NCBI RefSeq assembly: GCF_014640255.1
Contig: NZ_BMGP01000005.1
Span: forward strand, 294,880-358,879
Source of the DNA: Subtercola lobariae
GTDB taxonomy: Bacteria > Actinomycetota > Actinomycetes > Actinomycetales > Microbacteriaceae
Direction: 5' to 3'
Length of the DNA: 64,000 nt
Position 1 is the stretch's first letter. Every line of letters begins with the position of its first letter. The notes beneath the pieces were generated by a model that was given only the letters and a program-made list of their open reading frames with translations, searched no databases and was not told where the DNA came from. The position numbers and the translations under genes were made by a program. Below are positions 35,130 through 42,932 of the stretch, in pieces.

Positions 35130-35564
35130 TCAGGCCTGCTGGCTGAGATACGCCTCAGGGCCTTGTTCGGCGGCCACCGGATCCATCCAGCCGAACTCGA
35201 TGATGTTGCCGTCGGGGTCGGTGAGCTGGCGCTGGTACATGAAGCCGTAATCAGACGCGGCCTGCGCCTCCGTGCCACCCGCCGCGAGGCCGCTCGCCAC
35301 AGCGCTATCGACCTCACCACGAGTGTCGACGAAGATCGCCGTCGACACCGAAACCTCTTTCGCGGGGTCGCCGATAGGCCGCTCGCTGAAGGTCTGAAAG
35401 TAGTCGCGCGTCAGCAGCATGAAGGCGCTGTGGTCTTGCTCGACAATGACGCAGGCCGCGTTGTGGTCGGTGAACTTCGGGTTGACGGTGAATCCGATGG
35501 CGGTATAGAACGTCTTCGCGCGCTCAAGATCGGTCACCGGCAGATTGACGAACATCGCGGTCAT
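35130..35564 (-). CDS. VOC-superfamily (glyoxalase) protein
   Basis: 144 residues beginning MTAMFVNLPVTDLERAKTFYTAIGF and ending with QLTDPDGNIIEFGWMDP. This is the extradiol-like/lactoylglutathione-lyase-like group. ATG 35564 is chosen because GAGGAGA lies 8 bp upstream; the open frame begins at 35645, but those residues are not VOC-like. It follows the VapC gene across a gap and precedes HxlR on the same strand. Function unknown. Confidence 0.87.
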   Translation of the reverse strand: MTAMFVNLPVTDLERAKTFYTAIGFTVNPKFTDHNAACVIVEQDHSAFMLLTRDYFQTFSERPIGDPAKEVSVSTAIFVDTRGEVDSAVASGLAAGGTEAQAASDYGFMYQRQLTDPDGNIIEFGWMDPVAAEQGPEAYLSQQA

Positions 35565-35667
35565 AGTAAATCTCCTCATGCATTCGGTTCTCGCTCGTTC
35601 GATATGAACATCCTCAACACTTGCAAAAAACAAGTACCACGTCAATACCTCGCGGCCGAACAGCCGT

Positions 35668-36075
35668 CTACGACCCGCTCGGGTCGGCCCACATCACTCG
35701 CAGACCACCCAGAGACGCGAATGCGGCGTCGGCCGTGACGAGCACAGCGTTTTCAACGATCGCCTGAGCCGCGAGCATCCGGTCGAATGGATCGCGGTGC
35801 TCCCACTCGATCTGCGCGGCGATGAGCGCATGCTCGCCTGAAATCGGCAGCTCGCGGGCCCCGAGCGTGCTCAGGTGCCGAGCGAACGCGGCCAGAAATG
35901 GCCCGGCTTCGGCGAACTTTCCTTTGCGAAACTTAATTCCCAATTCCCACGGCGTCACCGCAGACACCAGCAGTTCATTCGCGGGGTCTTCGATGAGCCT
36001 GACCGCCAGCGCCGGAATACGGCCCGGCGCTCGAACGGCCCAATAGAACGTATGCGAATCGAGCAGCAGGATCAC
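35668..36075 (-). CDS. PIN-domain ribonuclease toxin (VapC-like)
   Basis: 135 residues starting from a GTG that overlaps the antitoxin stop (TAGTG). The N-terminal ILLLDSHTFYW holds the first acidic residue of the PIN site. The next segments are VSAVTPWELGIKFRKGKF, HRDPFDRMLAAQAI (the D-P-F-D-R signature) and LVTADAAFASL. This architecture fits an Mg2+-dependent RNase of the VapC type that is silenced by the upstream antitoxin. Gene order and overlap are standard for such pairs. The RNA target is unknown. Confidence 0.88.
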   Translation of the reverse strand: MILLLDSHTFYWAVRAPGRIPALAVRLIEDPANELLVSAVTPWELGIKFRKGKFAEAGPFLAAFARHLSTLGARELPISGEHALIAAQIEWEHRDPFDRMLAAQAIVENAVLVTADAAFASLGGLRVMWADPSGS

Positions 36076-36305
36076 TACACACCCCACGCGGCGAGTTCGT
36101 CGTCGCTCATCGGCTCCCAGAACGACTCCGGCAACTCTGGCCCCGGAGCGAACCCGAGCTGGCGACGAGGTGCTCGCTCAACAGCTTTGAGTGTCGCTAT
36201 CGGACGCCCACTGCGTGCCAGAACGAACTCTTCGCCGCGCTCCACGCGCGCCAACAGTTCAGAGAGTCGAGTCTTCGCATCTTGCACATTCACCATCTCG
36301 GTCAT
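36075..36305 (-). CDS. Phd/YefM-type antitoxin
   Basis: 76 residues. The N-terminal DNA-binding region MVNVQDAKTRLSELLARVERGEEFVLARSGRPIATLKAV is classic Phd/YefM. The C-terminal tail (PESFWEPMSDDELAAWGV) is the likely toxin-binding segment. The start ATG at 36305 lies 2 bp from a perfect palindrome at 36308-36327, so the complex with VapC probably represses its own promoter. A longer open frame to 36545 is rejected because it enters unrelated sequence. Confidence 0.88.
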   Translation of the reverse strand: MTEMVNVQDAKTRLSELLARVERGEEFVLARSGRPIATLKAVERAPRRQLGFAPGPELPESFWEPMSDDELAAWGV

Positions 36306-36307
36306 AC

Positions 36308-36327
36308 TGACCAAGTCTAGTTGGTCA
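36308..36327 (-). promoter_or_regulatory. Antitoxin operator palindrome
   Basis: TGACCAA (36308-36314) and TTGGTCA (36321-36327) form a perfect 7-bp inverted repeat with a 6-bp spacer directly in front of the Phd-type antitoxin start codon. Its position implies autoregulation by the toxin-antitoxin complex. Confidence 0.65.
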
Positions 36328-36530
36328 ACAAGTGATTTCACCAGGATCTGCACCTTTCTTGCGGGCGTTTGAGCCCGCGTCACGCATCCGAGATTATGCC
36401 GCCGTTCCTGGCGAATCTGCGCAAATCTCTGCGTTGTGGAAAGCCCGCAACTCGTGGAATATGTGGAGAAGCGTGACCAGCACTGATGGATGCGCCGGCG
36501 CGCGGCGAGCATACGAAAGAAGGTCGAATC

Positions 36531-36887
36531 ATGACGATCATCCACACGCTCAGCGTCAGTGCGGTGTCAGACCTCGAGGTTTCAGCCGAGTGGTACGAAC
36601 GGATGCTCGGCGAACCCCCGACGAACGTGCCGACGCCGGGCATCCTCGCCGAGTGGCGCGTCACGTCGAATGGATGGCTTCAGGTGACTGTCGACGCGGC
36701 TCGCGCGGGCACCTCGATGGTCAACCTGGCCGTCGACAACCTCGCCGCGACCATTCGCGATCTCGCATCACGCGGCATCTCGGCGGGCGAAACCCAGCAC
36801 GCCAACACGGGCGTAGATCTCGCCACCCTCACCGACCCCGACGGCAACACCATCACCCTGATCGGCAACTTCCGCGAGCACTACTAA
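36531..36887 (+). CDS. VOC-superfamily protein
   Basis: 118 residues: TLSVSAVSDLEVSAEWYERMLGEPP in the first module and TLTDPDGNTITLIGNF in the last strand. AAGAAGG precedes the ATG. It lies between the two toxin-antitoxin pairs on the opposite strand, divergent from the Phd/VapC pair. No regulator is adjacent. Substrate unknown. Confidence 0.85.
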   Translation: MTIIHTLSVSAVSDLEVSAEWYERMLGEPPTNVPTPGILAEWRVTSNGWLQVTVDAARAGTSMVNLAVDNLAATIRDLASRGISAGETQHANTGVDLATLTDPDGNTITLIGNFREHY

Positions 36888-36900
36888 GCCCTGTCGTGGT

Positions 36901-37218
36901 TCAACTTGCACGATGACGCCGGATGTACTCTTCGAGCGCTTCGCGAGCGATCGCCGAGACGGGTCGACCTTCCTCGGCCGCCAGCGCGTCGGCATCGGAA
37001 CGCAACTGAGCCGTGAGTCTGAAGGCAACACTCGGCGACGATCCCGACTCGCCGAGGGACGGGCGACCCGCCTTCTTTCGTTGCTCGCTGTACTGGGCGG
37101 TATTCTCTTCGGTCATCGGCCGGCCGTCAGGCCAGTTGTGAATGACCTTGTCGAGGTCTGCGTCTTCATCGACGAGCTGGTCGTTGTCGGTCACGTTGTA
37201 CTTGCTGGTGTCAGTCAT
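36901..37218 (-). CDS. Ribbon-helix-helix (CopG/BrnA-like) antitoxin
   Basis: 105 residues. A disordered acidic N-terminus includes IHNWPDGRPMTEENTAQYSEQRKKAGRPSLG. The C-terminal ribbon-helix-helix is SVAFRLTAQLRSDADALAAEEGRPVSAIAREALEEYIRR. The gene overlaps the upstream toxin gene by 8 bp, in the toxin-first order known for BrnT/BrnA and HicA/HicB systems. I infer that it neutralises that toxin and represses the promoter at 37457-37487. Confidence 0.8.
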   Translation of the reverse strand: MTDTSKYNVTDNDQLVDEDADLDKVIHNWPDGRPMTEENTAQYSEQRKKAGRPSLGESGSSPSVAFRLTAQLRSDADALAAEEGRPVSAIAREALEEYIRRHRAS

Positions 37219-37450
37219 TTCGAATCCCCTTTGTGAAATATGTTGGCATGACGTGGATGATGAGAACGAGGTCTTCGTCGGGCCGTGGTGATCCGACAAT
37301 CTCGAGTTCACGTCCACGATCATCCGACCCGACCCACAGAAGCGTGCCGTCACCCTGCAGGGTCGGCTCGCCTGCGGCTTTCAACGCTTCCCAGGCGGCG
37401 GCGCGGCCTATTCGATGCCTCCGAGCAGATCGGGTGAACTGGTATTTCAT
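37211..37450 (-). CDS. Small BrnT-like putative toxin
   Basis: 79 residues with a compact RelE/BrnT-like outline. A helical N-terminus (RSARRHRIGRAAAWEALKAAG) is followed by strands (TLLWVGSDDRGRELEIVG) and a final strand DLVLIIHVMPTYF. It lies directly upstream of, and overlaps, an RHH antitoxin gene. Its promoter places the -10 element about 7 bp from the ATG, so the message is likely leaderless. Family membership is by arrangement and general pattern, so another toxin type is possible. Confidence 0.68.
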   Translation of the reverse strand: MKYQFTRSARRHRIGRAAAWEALKAAGEPTLQGDGTLLWVGSDDRGRELEIVGSPRPDEDLVLIIHVMPTYFTKGIRND

Positions 37451-37456
37451 AGAGTG

Positions 37457-37487
37457 ATTTTAGTTTGACAAAATGTTTTCGTCAAAC
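37457..37487 (-). promoter_or_regulatory. Leaderless toxin promoter with overlapping operator
   Basis: On the minus strand TTGACG (37485-37480) and TAAAAT (37462-37457) are 17 bp apart and 7 bp before the toxin ATG. The palindrome GTTTGAC/GTCAAAC (37463-37469, 37481-37487) covers the spacer and -35 element, an ideal site for autorepression by the RHH antitoxin. Confidence 0.7.
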
Positions 37488-37567
37488 AAAATGAGCGTAG
37501 ATTGATCCATACCGCATGCCACGCAATCAGATGGCAGGCGCAAGCGGCTCGGATGTAGCGTGGAAGC

Positions 37568-37918
37568 ATGACGCTGAAGTTCGAAGAGATCGTTGTAGAT
37601 TGCCGCGACTTCCGTACGCTCGGGCAGTGGTGGGCGGCCGCGCTCGGCTGGAGTGTGCTCTATGAGAACGAGGGCGAGCTCGAGATTCAGAATCCCGACG
37701 GCTCGCACCCGACGCTGCTGTTTTTGAATGTGCCGGAGTCGAAGACCATCAAGAACCGCCTGCACTTCGACTTCGTGCCCGACAACCAGGCCGACGAGGT
37801 GGCGCGGCTGCTCGCCATGGGCGCCCAGCGCGGCGACATCGGCCAGGGCGAGCAGCCGTGGGTGGTCATGACCGACCCCGAGGGCAACGAATTCTGCGTG
37901 CTTTCCGCACGCGACTAA
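37568..37918 (+). CDS. VOC-superfamily (Glyoxalase_6-like) protein
   Basis: 116 residues: LKFEEIVVDCRDFRTLGQWWAAALGWSV, then LLFLNVPESKTIKNRLHFDF and PWVVMTDPEGNEFCVLS. The WW(A)AALGW and RLHFDFVP segments typify the actinobacterial Glyoxalase_6 group. No ribosome-binding site is obvious. The stop codon lies inside a run of CTMMSG-like hexamers. It is convergent with the patatin gene. Function unknown. Confidence 0.87.
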   Translation: MTLKFEEIVVDCRDFRTLGQWWAAALGWSVLYENEGELEIQNPDGSHPTLLFLNVPESKTIKNRLHFDFVPDNQADEVARLLAMGAQRGDIGQGEQPWVVMTDPEGNEFCVLSARD

Positions 37919-37950
37919 GGCTAAAGCTAACGCTAAGGCTCCGGCTCCGG
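37915..37950. repeat. Hexanucleotide repeat spanning a stop codon
   Basis: Six consecutive hexamers (CTAAGG, CTAAAG, CTAACG, CTAAGG, CTCCGG, CTCCGG) fill 37915-37950. The TAA stop of the VOC gene is in the first unit, and the convergent patatin stop lies just beyond. Confidence 0.85.
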
Positions 37951-37956
37951 ATGCCG

Positions 37957-38988
37957 TCAGCCCCAGAAGTCGGCGAGCTCGGCCGCACGGGCTCGCCCTT
38001 GCGAGAACCCGGCCCGAGCGGCCGGCGCCCGGGCAGCGAGGTTCATCATGTTGCCCCCGAAGGCCTCGACCGCAACGTCATCGGGAACCACCGTCTCCAC
38101 CGCGCTGCCTGAAGCGCGAAGCTCGTCGAGTTGCGGCGCCAGGTGCATGTTCCAGTCGAGCGGCATACGGGTTCTGCCGCCGAACGGCGACAGCACGAGC
38201 ACCCTGCGATGCCCGACGGCCAGGTCTGCGTTCTCGCTCGAGCGCCGGTATCCCCCGTCGAAGTACGGTACGCCGCCGATTGTGAAGGGCGCGCCACCGG
38301 CGGTGCTCGCGGCGACGGCGTCGACGAGATCGATGCCGCTGTGTTGGTCGAAGACGACGGGGTCACCGGTTCGAGCATCCACCACGGTAATCAGCACCGA
38401 TTGACGCGGCCACAGCGGGCTCGGCAGCCGACGGGCCACGGTTGCGCGCCACTGCGCCTGGCGCTCGAGATCGAATGCGTCATCGAGTTCGAGTACCGAT
38501 GCGGCCAGGCGACGGCGCACGTCGACCGGGCCGTCGGCAGCGGCGATGACGTCGTTCGTGCGTTGCAGATGATCGACCATCGACCCGAGCGGCCCGTGCA
38601 CAGGCCCGTGGCCCTGCGCCGCCGTCGCCCGCCCAGGGGCTGACCCAGGCAAGGACACGGGCGCCGAGAGGATCTCTTCGTACAGCTGAGACAGCTGAGG
38701 AAGCTGAGGCGGCCGAGCGGCCGTGATCTGCGCAGCCGCCGTCGCACCTGCCGAAGTGCCGACCATGAGGTCTGCCGCGGTGACATCGATGCCGCCGTCG
38801 AAGAGCCCGGCGATGACGCCGATCAGCCAGGCGTTACCAGCCGCGCCGCCGCCGCCGAGAACGACGGCTCGCTCGCCGACTGAGTGGGTGAAGTCCGTAA
38901 CGACGGTGTGTGGATGTTCGTCAGACCCGAATTCGTTCGAATTTGTTTCGAGTGAAACGTGCAGGGTCTTGAAGGGTGTTGAGTTCAT
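37957..38988 (-). CDS. Patatin-like phospholipase
   Basis: 343 residues. The oxyanion loop is VVLGGGGAAGNAW, the nucleophile serine lies in MVGTSAGAT (GxSxG), and the dyad aspartate in PYFDGGYRR (DGG). The family hydrolyses acyl chains of lipids using a Ser-Asp dyad. The first 40 residues are not conserved, and a Pro/Gly-rich loop occurs after the nucleophile helix. The ribosome-binding site (AAAGG) is modest, and a 17-codon upstream ORF with a perfect Shine-Dalgarno site precedes it by 51 bp. Intracellular; lipid target unknown. Confidence 0.88.
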   Translation of the reverse strand: MNSTPFKTLHVSLETNSNEFGSDEHPHTVVTDFTHSVGERAVVLGGGGAAGNAWLIGVIAGLFDGGIDVTAADLMVGTSAGATAAAQITAARPPQLPQLSQLYEEILSAPVSLPGSAPGRATAAQGHGPVHGPLGSMVDHLQRTNDVIAAADGPVDVRRRLAASVLELDDAFDLERQAQWRATVARRLPSPLWPRQSVLITVVDARTGDPVVFDQHSGIDLVDAVAASTAGGAPFTIGGVPYFDGGYRRSSENADLAVGHRRVLVLSPFGGRTRMPLDWNMHLAPQLDELRASGSAVETVVPDDVAVEAFGGNMMNLAARAPAARAGFSQGRARAAELADFWG

Positions 38989-39039
38989 GGGAGTTGCCTT
39001 TCGCGAAGTGCGTGGCTGGGCGCTCCCGGTGGCGACTAC

Positions 39040-39093
39040 TCAGTCGCCTGATCGTGTACTGCAGGGTGCACCCAGTGCGGATACTGCGTTCAC
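39040..39093 (-). CDS. Candidate 17-residue leader peptide upstream of the patatin gene
   Basis: A GTG at 39093 follows AGGAGGTG with a 6-bp spacer, the strongest ribosome-binding site in the area. It opens a frame of 17 codons (MNAVSALGAPCSTRSGD) ending in TGA, 51 bp before the patatin ATG. Its position suggests a leader ORF that couples or attenuates patatin expression. No terminator/antiterminator pair is obvious, so a chance Shine-Dalgarno cannot be excluded. Confidence 0.45.
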   Translation of the reverse strand: MNAVSALGAPCSTRSGD

Positions 39094-39175
39094 GGGTGTC
39101 ACCTCCTGCCGAAAACTCACGATGCCATAGAGATTAGCACTCGGCTCGCCGCGACTCACGAGCAAACTTTTTCAC

Positions 39176-39814
39176 TCACGGCGCGAACGTGCGGAGGTAG
39201 GCGATACTCGCGTCGAGCGACGCCTCGAGCGGCTTCGTCGACTTGCGCGTCTTGCAGAGCAGAAGACCACCTTGCACGGCGGCGAGAACCGCTGAGGCAA
39301 GCGACGCCGCATCGGCGTCAGCTCGAAGCGCGCCGGCCGCTTTCATTCGCGTTATTCCGTCGGCGAACGCTCGTTCCCACTGGTCGAAGCTGTCGACGAG
39401 CACGGCACGGGCGTCTTCGTCGGTATCGGCGAGCTCGTTGGCGATGGAGCCCAGAGGGCAACCGCCCGTGCAATGGTTCTCGTCTTGCTCCCGCACCAGC
39501 TGGTCACGCCAGGCCGCCCATGACCCCCAGTTGTCGAGCCGCGAGATGTGCGGCTCTTGCCCCGCCAGCACGGCGATCGTCTGCCTCGTGACGACCTCGC
39601 TGATGAGCGACGACTTATCGGCGAAGTAGTGATAGATCTGCGACTTACCCACCCGAGCGGCAGCGCCGACGTCGTCGAGGCTGGTGCCGGCCACACCCTC
39701 TTCGAACACCAAAGCAGCTGCCGCATCGACGATTCGTGCCCGGGTGGCCTGCCCCTTCGGCGTCTTCGCTCTGTTCGGGGCTGAGACAGCGCGGCTGGTC
39801 GGGATGATCGACAT
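39176..39814 (-). CDS. TetR-family transcriptional regulator
   Basis: 212 residues: the HTH at 22-68 (RARIVDAAAALVFEEGVAGTSLDDVGAAARVGKSQIYHYFADK) and a C-terminal domain with the segment CTGGCPLGSIANELAD. That segment is typical of a TetR subgroup often linked to oxidoreductases and hydrolases. It diverges from a peroxiredoxin-like gene; ATGTAC-N6-GTACAT at 39833-39850 is the likely operator for both. The effector is unknown. Three cysteines (one near the C-terminus in LLLCKTRK) leave redox sensing open. Confidence 0.88.
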   Translation of the reverse strand: MSIIPTSRAVSAPNRAKTPKGQATRARIVDAAAALVFEEGVAGTSLDDVGAAARVGKSQIYHYFADKSSLISEVVTRQTIAVLAGQEPHISRLDNWGSWAAWRDQLVREQDENHCTGGCPLGSIANELADTDEDARAVLVDSFDQWERAFADGITRMKAAGALRADADAASLASAVLAAVQGGLLLCKTRKSTKPLEASLDASIAYLRTFAP

Positions 39815-39832
39815 AACTGAAGACTAACAAAA

Positions 39833-39850
39833 ATGTACTTGCCGGTACAT
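39833..39850. promoter_or_regulatory. Palindromic TetR operator
   Basis: ATGTAC (39833-39838) and GTACAT (39845-39850) form a perfect 6-bp inverted repeat with a 6-bp spacer. It lies midway between the divergent TetR gene (starts 39814) and the peroxiredoxin-like gene (starts 39904). Confidence 0.6.
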
Positions 39851-39903
39851 TCTCAAATTCAGACAATGAAGGTACCCCGTCAGACGAATTCGAGGAGCAC
39901 GCC

Positions 39904-40590
39904 ATGGCACAAACGTCACCCACCATCGCCGAGCAGGTCGCCGTTCTGCGCGCGAGCAGCACGCCGTCACCGACTGCCGACAAGTTCACCGCTGAACAGC
40001 AGGCCCTGTCACTGCAACCGACGCCAGAAGGCCTGCTGCCGGTCGGATCCGCTTTTCCCGACGGCGACCTGCTCGACGCGCAAGGCGACACAACCAGCCT
40101 GGGCGCAGTTCTGGGCGGCGCCCCTGCCGTCGTCATCTTCTACCGTGGCGCGTGGTGCCCCTATTGCAATATCGCCCTGCGCACCTACCGCGACCAACTC
40201 GCCTCTCCTCTTGCAGACCTCGGTGTGACACTCGTCGCCCTCAGCCCGCAGAAGGCCGACGGTTCTCTGACGATGAAGGAAAAGAACGAACTCGAATTCC
40301 TCGTGCTTTCCGACCCCGGCAACGGCATCGCCTCAGCACTCGGCATTCTCACTCACCCGTCAGACGGCGCCCGCGAAGCGCAACTCGAACGCGGGCTCGA
40401 CCTCGAAACGATGAACGCTGACGAAACGACGAACGTGCCCATGCCCACGGTCGCGCTGATCGATGCCGACGGCACTCTGGTCTGGATCGATGTTCACCCC
40501 GATTACACGACCCGCACCGAATCCGCCGAGATTCTCGCCGCGGTGCACGAAAACCTCCTGATCGGCAAGGTTGCCGACACGAATTCGTAA
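39904..40590 (+). CDS. AhpC/TSA-family peroxiredoxin-like protein
   Basis: 228 residues. The thioredoxin-fold core has VVIFYRGAWCPYCNIALRTY, with the peroxidatic-like Cys and a second Cys three residues on (WCPYC), then LVALSPQKADGSLTMKEKNELEFLVLSDPGN and PMPTVALIDADGTLVWIDVHPDY. The first 45 residues are a helical extension. The group is common in actinobacteria as peroxide-reducing or thiol-disulfide enzymes. It is transcribed divergently from a TetR regulator. Possible downstream partners are the SDR and hydrolase genes on the same strand. Confidence 0.86.
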   Translation: MAQTSPTIAEQVAVLRASSTPSPTADKFTAEQQALSLQPTPEGLLPVGSAFPDGDLLDAQGDTTSLGAVLGGAPAVVIFYRGAWCPYCNIALRTYRDQLASPLADLGVTLVALSPQKADGSLTMKEKNELEFLVLSDPGNGIASALGILTHPSDGAREAQLERGLDLETMNADETTNVPMPTVALIDADGTLVWIDVHPDYTTRTESAEILAAVHENLLIGKVADTNS

Positions 40591-40679
40591 CGACGCGCCT
40601 GAACGAACGTCTGACCTGGCCGGGGAGAGCGCACTAGAAGAGCGTTGCGCTCTCGCCGAGCAGCCGATAGTTTCTCAGC

Positions 40680-41474
40680 ATGGATCTGGGATTGACCGAC
40701 AAGGTCGCCGTCGTCACCGGCGCGAGTAAGGGCATCGGCCTCGCCATCACGCAGAGGCTCGTCGCAGAGGGCGCCAAAGTGATAGCCGGGTCACGATCAT
40801 CCTCCCCCGAACTCGACGAATTGGTGGCCGGCGGCTCGGTGCTCTTCGAGAGTGTCGACCTGTCGAAAGTGGATGCTCCGGCCCGCCTCATCGAGCGATC
40901 AGCCGACTTCGGCGGCCTCGACATTCTCGTGAACAACGTCGGCGCGGTCGCGCTGCGCTTCGACGGATTTCTCGCCATCACCGACGAGCAGTGGAACGAC
41001 ACCCTCAACCTGAGCTTTCTCGCGGCCATGCGCACGACTCGCGCCGCGATTCCCTTACTCATCGAGCGGGGAGGCGGCAACGTCGTCACCATCGGCTCGG
41101 TGAACGCCTTTCTGCCCGACCCGCCGGTGGTCGACTATTCGGCCGCGAAGGCCGCGGTGTGGAACCTCTCGAAAGCGCTGTCGAAAGAATTCGGTGCGCA
41201 GGGCTTGCGCTTCAACACCATCAGCCCCGGCCCGGTAGCGACACAGCTCTGGCTGGGCGAAAACGGCGTCGCGGCAACGGCGGCGAAGAGCATGGGCGTC
41301 GATTTCGACACGGCGCGCGACCGGGTCGTGGCGGCGCAGGGCGGGTTCTCGACCGGGCGATTCACACAGCCGTCAGAGGTCGCCGATCTGGCGCTGATTC
41401 TCGCGAGCAATCGCGCCGGCAACGTCACCGGCTCCGACTTTCTCATCGACGGCGGCCTCGTCAAAACCCTCTGA
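40680..41474 (+). CDS. SDR-family oxidoreductase
   Basis: 264 residues, classical SDR. The cofactor loop is VVTGASKGIG, the structural motif LVNNVGAVAL (NNxG), the active site TIGSVNA with VDYSAAKAA (YxxxK), and the C-terminus NVTGSDFLIDGGLVKTL. It uses NAD(P)H to interconvert an alcohol and a ketone. The ATG at 40680 is clear. The gene lies between the peroxiredoxin-like and alpha/beta-hydrolase genes, all on the plus strand, possibly co-regulated by the TetR protein at 39814. Substrate unknown. Confidence 0.9.
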   Translation: MDLGLTDKVAVVTGASKGIGLAITQRLVAEGAKVIAGSRSSSPELDELVAGGSVLFESVDLSKVDAPARLIERSADFGGLDILVNNVGAVALRFDGFLAITDEQWNDTLNLSFLAAMRTTRAAIPLLIERGGGNVVTIGSVNAFLPDPPVVDYSAAKAAVWNLSKALSKEFGAQGLRFNTISPGPVATQLWLGENGVAATAAKSMGVDFDTARDRVVAAQGGFSTGRFTQPSEVADLALILASNRAGNVTGSDFLIDGGLVKTL

Positions 41475-41525
41475 CCCGAACTTCCACCTCTCAAACCGAA
41501 CGAACGAACACGAACGGGGAGCATC

Positions 41526-42335
41526 ATGCCGAAGAACGTCGTTTTCATCCATGGACTGTGGATTCACTCTTCTGCTTGGAAGCCGTGGCAAGAACTTTTC
41601 GAGCAGAAGGGGTACGCGACCACCGCGCCCGGCTGGCCCGGCGATCTCGAGACCGTCGAAGCCACCCGCGCGAACCCCGACGGCCTGAACGAGCAGGGCA
41701 TCTCTGAGATCTGCAATCACTATGCCGACCTCATCTCGACGTTCGACGAGAAGCCGATTGTCGTGGGGCACTCGTTCGGCGGCCTGATCGCCCAAGAATT
41801 GCTGGCGAACGATCTTGTTGCGGCGGCCGTTGCCATCGACCCCGCGCCCGTGAAGGGCGTCAAGATTCTGCCGTTCGCCCAGCTCAAGTCGGGTCTGCCG
41901 GTGCTCGGCAACCCGGCCAACCGCAAGAAGACCGTCGCTCTCGACGAGAAGCAGTTCAAATACGCCTTCGGCAACGTGCTCACCGACGAGGAGTCGAACG
42001 CACTGCACGCCGCCTGGACGATCCCCGGCCCCGGCAAGCCGCTCTTCGAAGACGCGACCGCCAACTTCGTGCGCCACTCCCCCGCCACGGTCGACACGCA
42101 CACCGCGGTGCGCGGGCCGCTGCTGCTCACCTCGGGAACCGAAGATCACACCGTGCCGAAGGAAGTCACTGTCGCGGTGGCCAAGCTCTACGCCGACAAC
42201 ACCGCCTCGGTAACCGAATACCACGAGTACGAGGGCAAGGGCCACTCCCTCACTCTCGACAGCGGCTGGAATGACGTGGCAAGCGACGTTCTGGCCTGGC
42301 TCGAGTCGAAAGGCTTCGGCCCCGGCGAAAGCTGA
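41526..42335 (+). CDS. Alpha/beta hydrolase
   Basis: 269 residues: FIHGLWIHSSAWKPW (oxyanion HG), the nucleophile in IVVGHSFGGLIAQ (GHSFGG), an acid in LLLTSGTEDHTVP, and the catalytic His in YEGKGHSLTLDSG. The overall pattern is that of small-molecule esterases/lipases of the YdeN/alpha-beta-hydrolase_6 type. It follows the SDR gene by 51 bp. Substrate unknown. Confidence 0.9.
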   Translation: MPKNVVFIHGLWIHSSAWKPWQELFEQKGYATTAPGWPGDLETVEATRANPDGLNEQGISEICNHYADLISTFDEKPIVVGHSFGGLIAQELLANDLVAAAVAIDPAPVKGVKILPFAQLKSGLPVLGNPANRKKTVALDEKQFKYAFGNVLTDEESNALHAAWTIPGPGKPLFEDATANFVRHSPATVDTHTAVRGPLLLTSGTEDHTVPKEVTVAVAKLYADNTASVTEYHEYEGKGHSLTLDSGWNDVASDVLAWLESKGFGPGES

Positions 42336-42346
42336 ACCGTCGGTGA

Positions 42347-42829
42347 CTAGTCGGCGTTGTAGGCCGCAACCACGTCGACGATCCAGGTGACGCCGAACGC
42401 ATCGGTGAGCATACCGAAGCCGGGGCTCCAAGCCGAGGCGGCGAGGGGCTCGATGATCGACGCCCCAGCGGCGAGTTCGGCCCAGTAGCCTTCAACTTCG
42501 TCGAGGGTGTCGCCGCGAACCGAAACGAAAAACGGTTGATCGGTCAGGGTCAGCCCGTTCTCCCGACGAGTGGATGCGGCAACGCTGGTGGTGGTGCCCG
42601 CTCTGCCGCCGACCGGCTCGCCCGCGATGTCGTAGGCCATCACCCGAAACCCGTTTGGGCTTTCGACCTGGCCGAAAACCACATTCTGGGCCCCAGGCGC
42701 GTCTGCGGGCATCCCGAAATCGCCGTAGCTAGCGACGACGAGCTGACCGCCGAAGACGCTCTGGTAGAACTCGAGCGCCTGGCGCGCTGTGCCGTGAAAA
42801 TTGAGGTGAGTGGATGCTGCGATGCTCAT
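42347..42829 (-). CDS. PhnB-like VOC protein
   Basis: 160 residues: THLNFHGTARQALEFYQSVFGGQL, VVFGQVESPNGFRVMAYDI, FFVSVRGDTLDEVEGYWAEL and the final SPGFGMLTDAFGVTWIVDV. This is the 3-demethylubiquinone-methyltransferase-like (PhnB) subgroup, whose members are mostly of unknown function. AAGGAG lies 6 bp before the ATG at 42829. It diverges from a WYL regulator, and the intergenic region carries the same 17-bp site as the pair at the left end of the window. Confidence 0.88.
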   Translation of the reverse strand: MSIAASTHLNFHGTARQALEFYQSVFGGQLVVASYGDFGMPADAPGAQNVVFGQVESPNGFRVMAYDIAGEPVGGRAGTTTSVAASTRRENGLTLTDQPFFVSVRGDTLDEVEGYWAELAAGASIIEPLAASAWSPGFGMLTDAFGVTWIVDVVAAYNAD

Positions 42830-42893
42830 GTCTGCTCCTTGTAGCACTGTCTGCCGGGCTTCTGCCTGGCATCGCCTACTCTCACAGCGGTCT

Positions 42894-42910
42894 AGGTCAG
42901 TTTCTGTCCT
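42894..42910 (-). promoter_or_regulatory. Probable WYL-regulator operator (copy 2)
   Basis: AGGTCAGTTTCTGTCCT is an imperfect palindrome between the PhnB-like gene and the divergent WYL regulator. Its reverse complement matches 535-551 at 15 of 17 positions, in a second regulator/VOC pair. Confidence 0.6.
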
Positions 42911-42932
42911 CCACTCGAATTAGCATGGGAAA

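Noticed and set aside
39133-39141. Half of a CIRCE heat-shock operator (TTAGCACTC)
   Set aside because: The required GAGTGCTAA partner after 9 bp is missing and no chaperone gene is adjacent.
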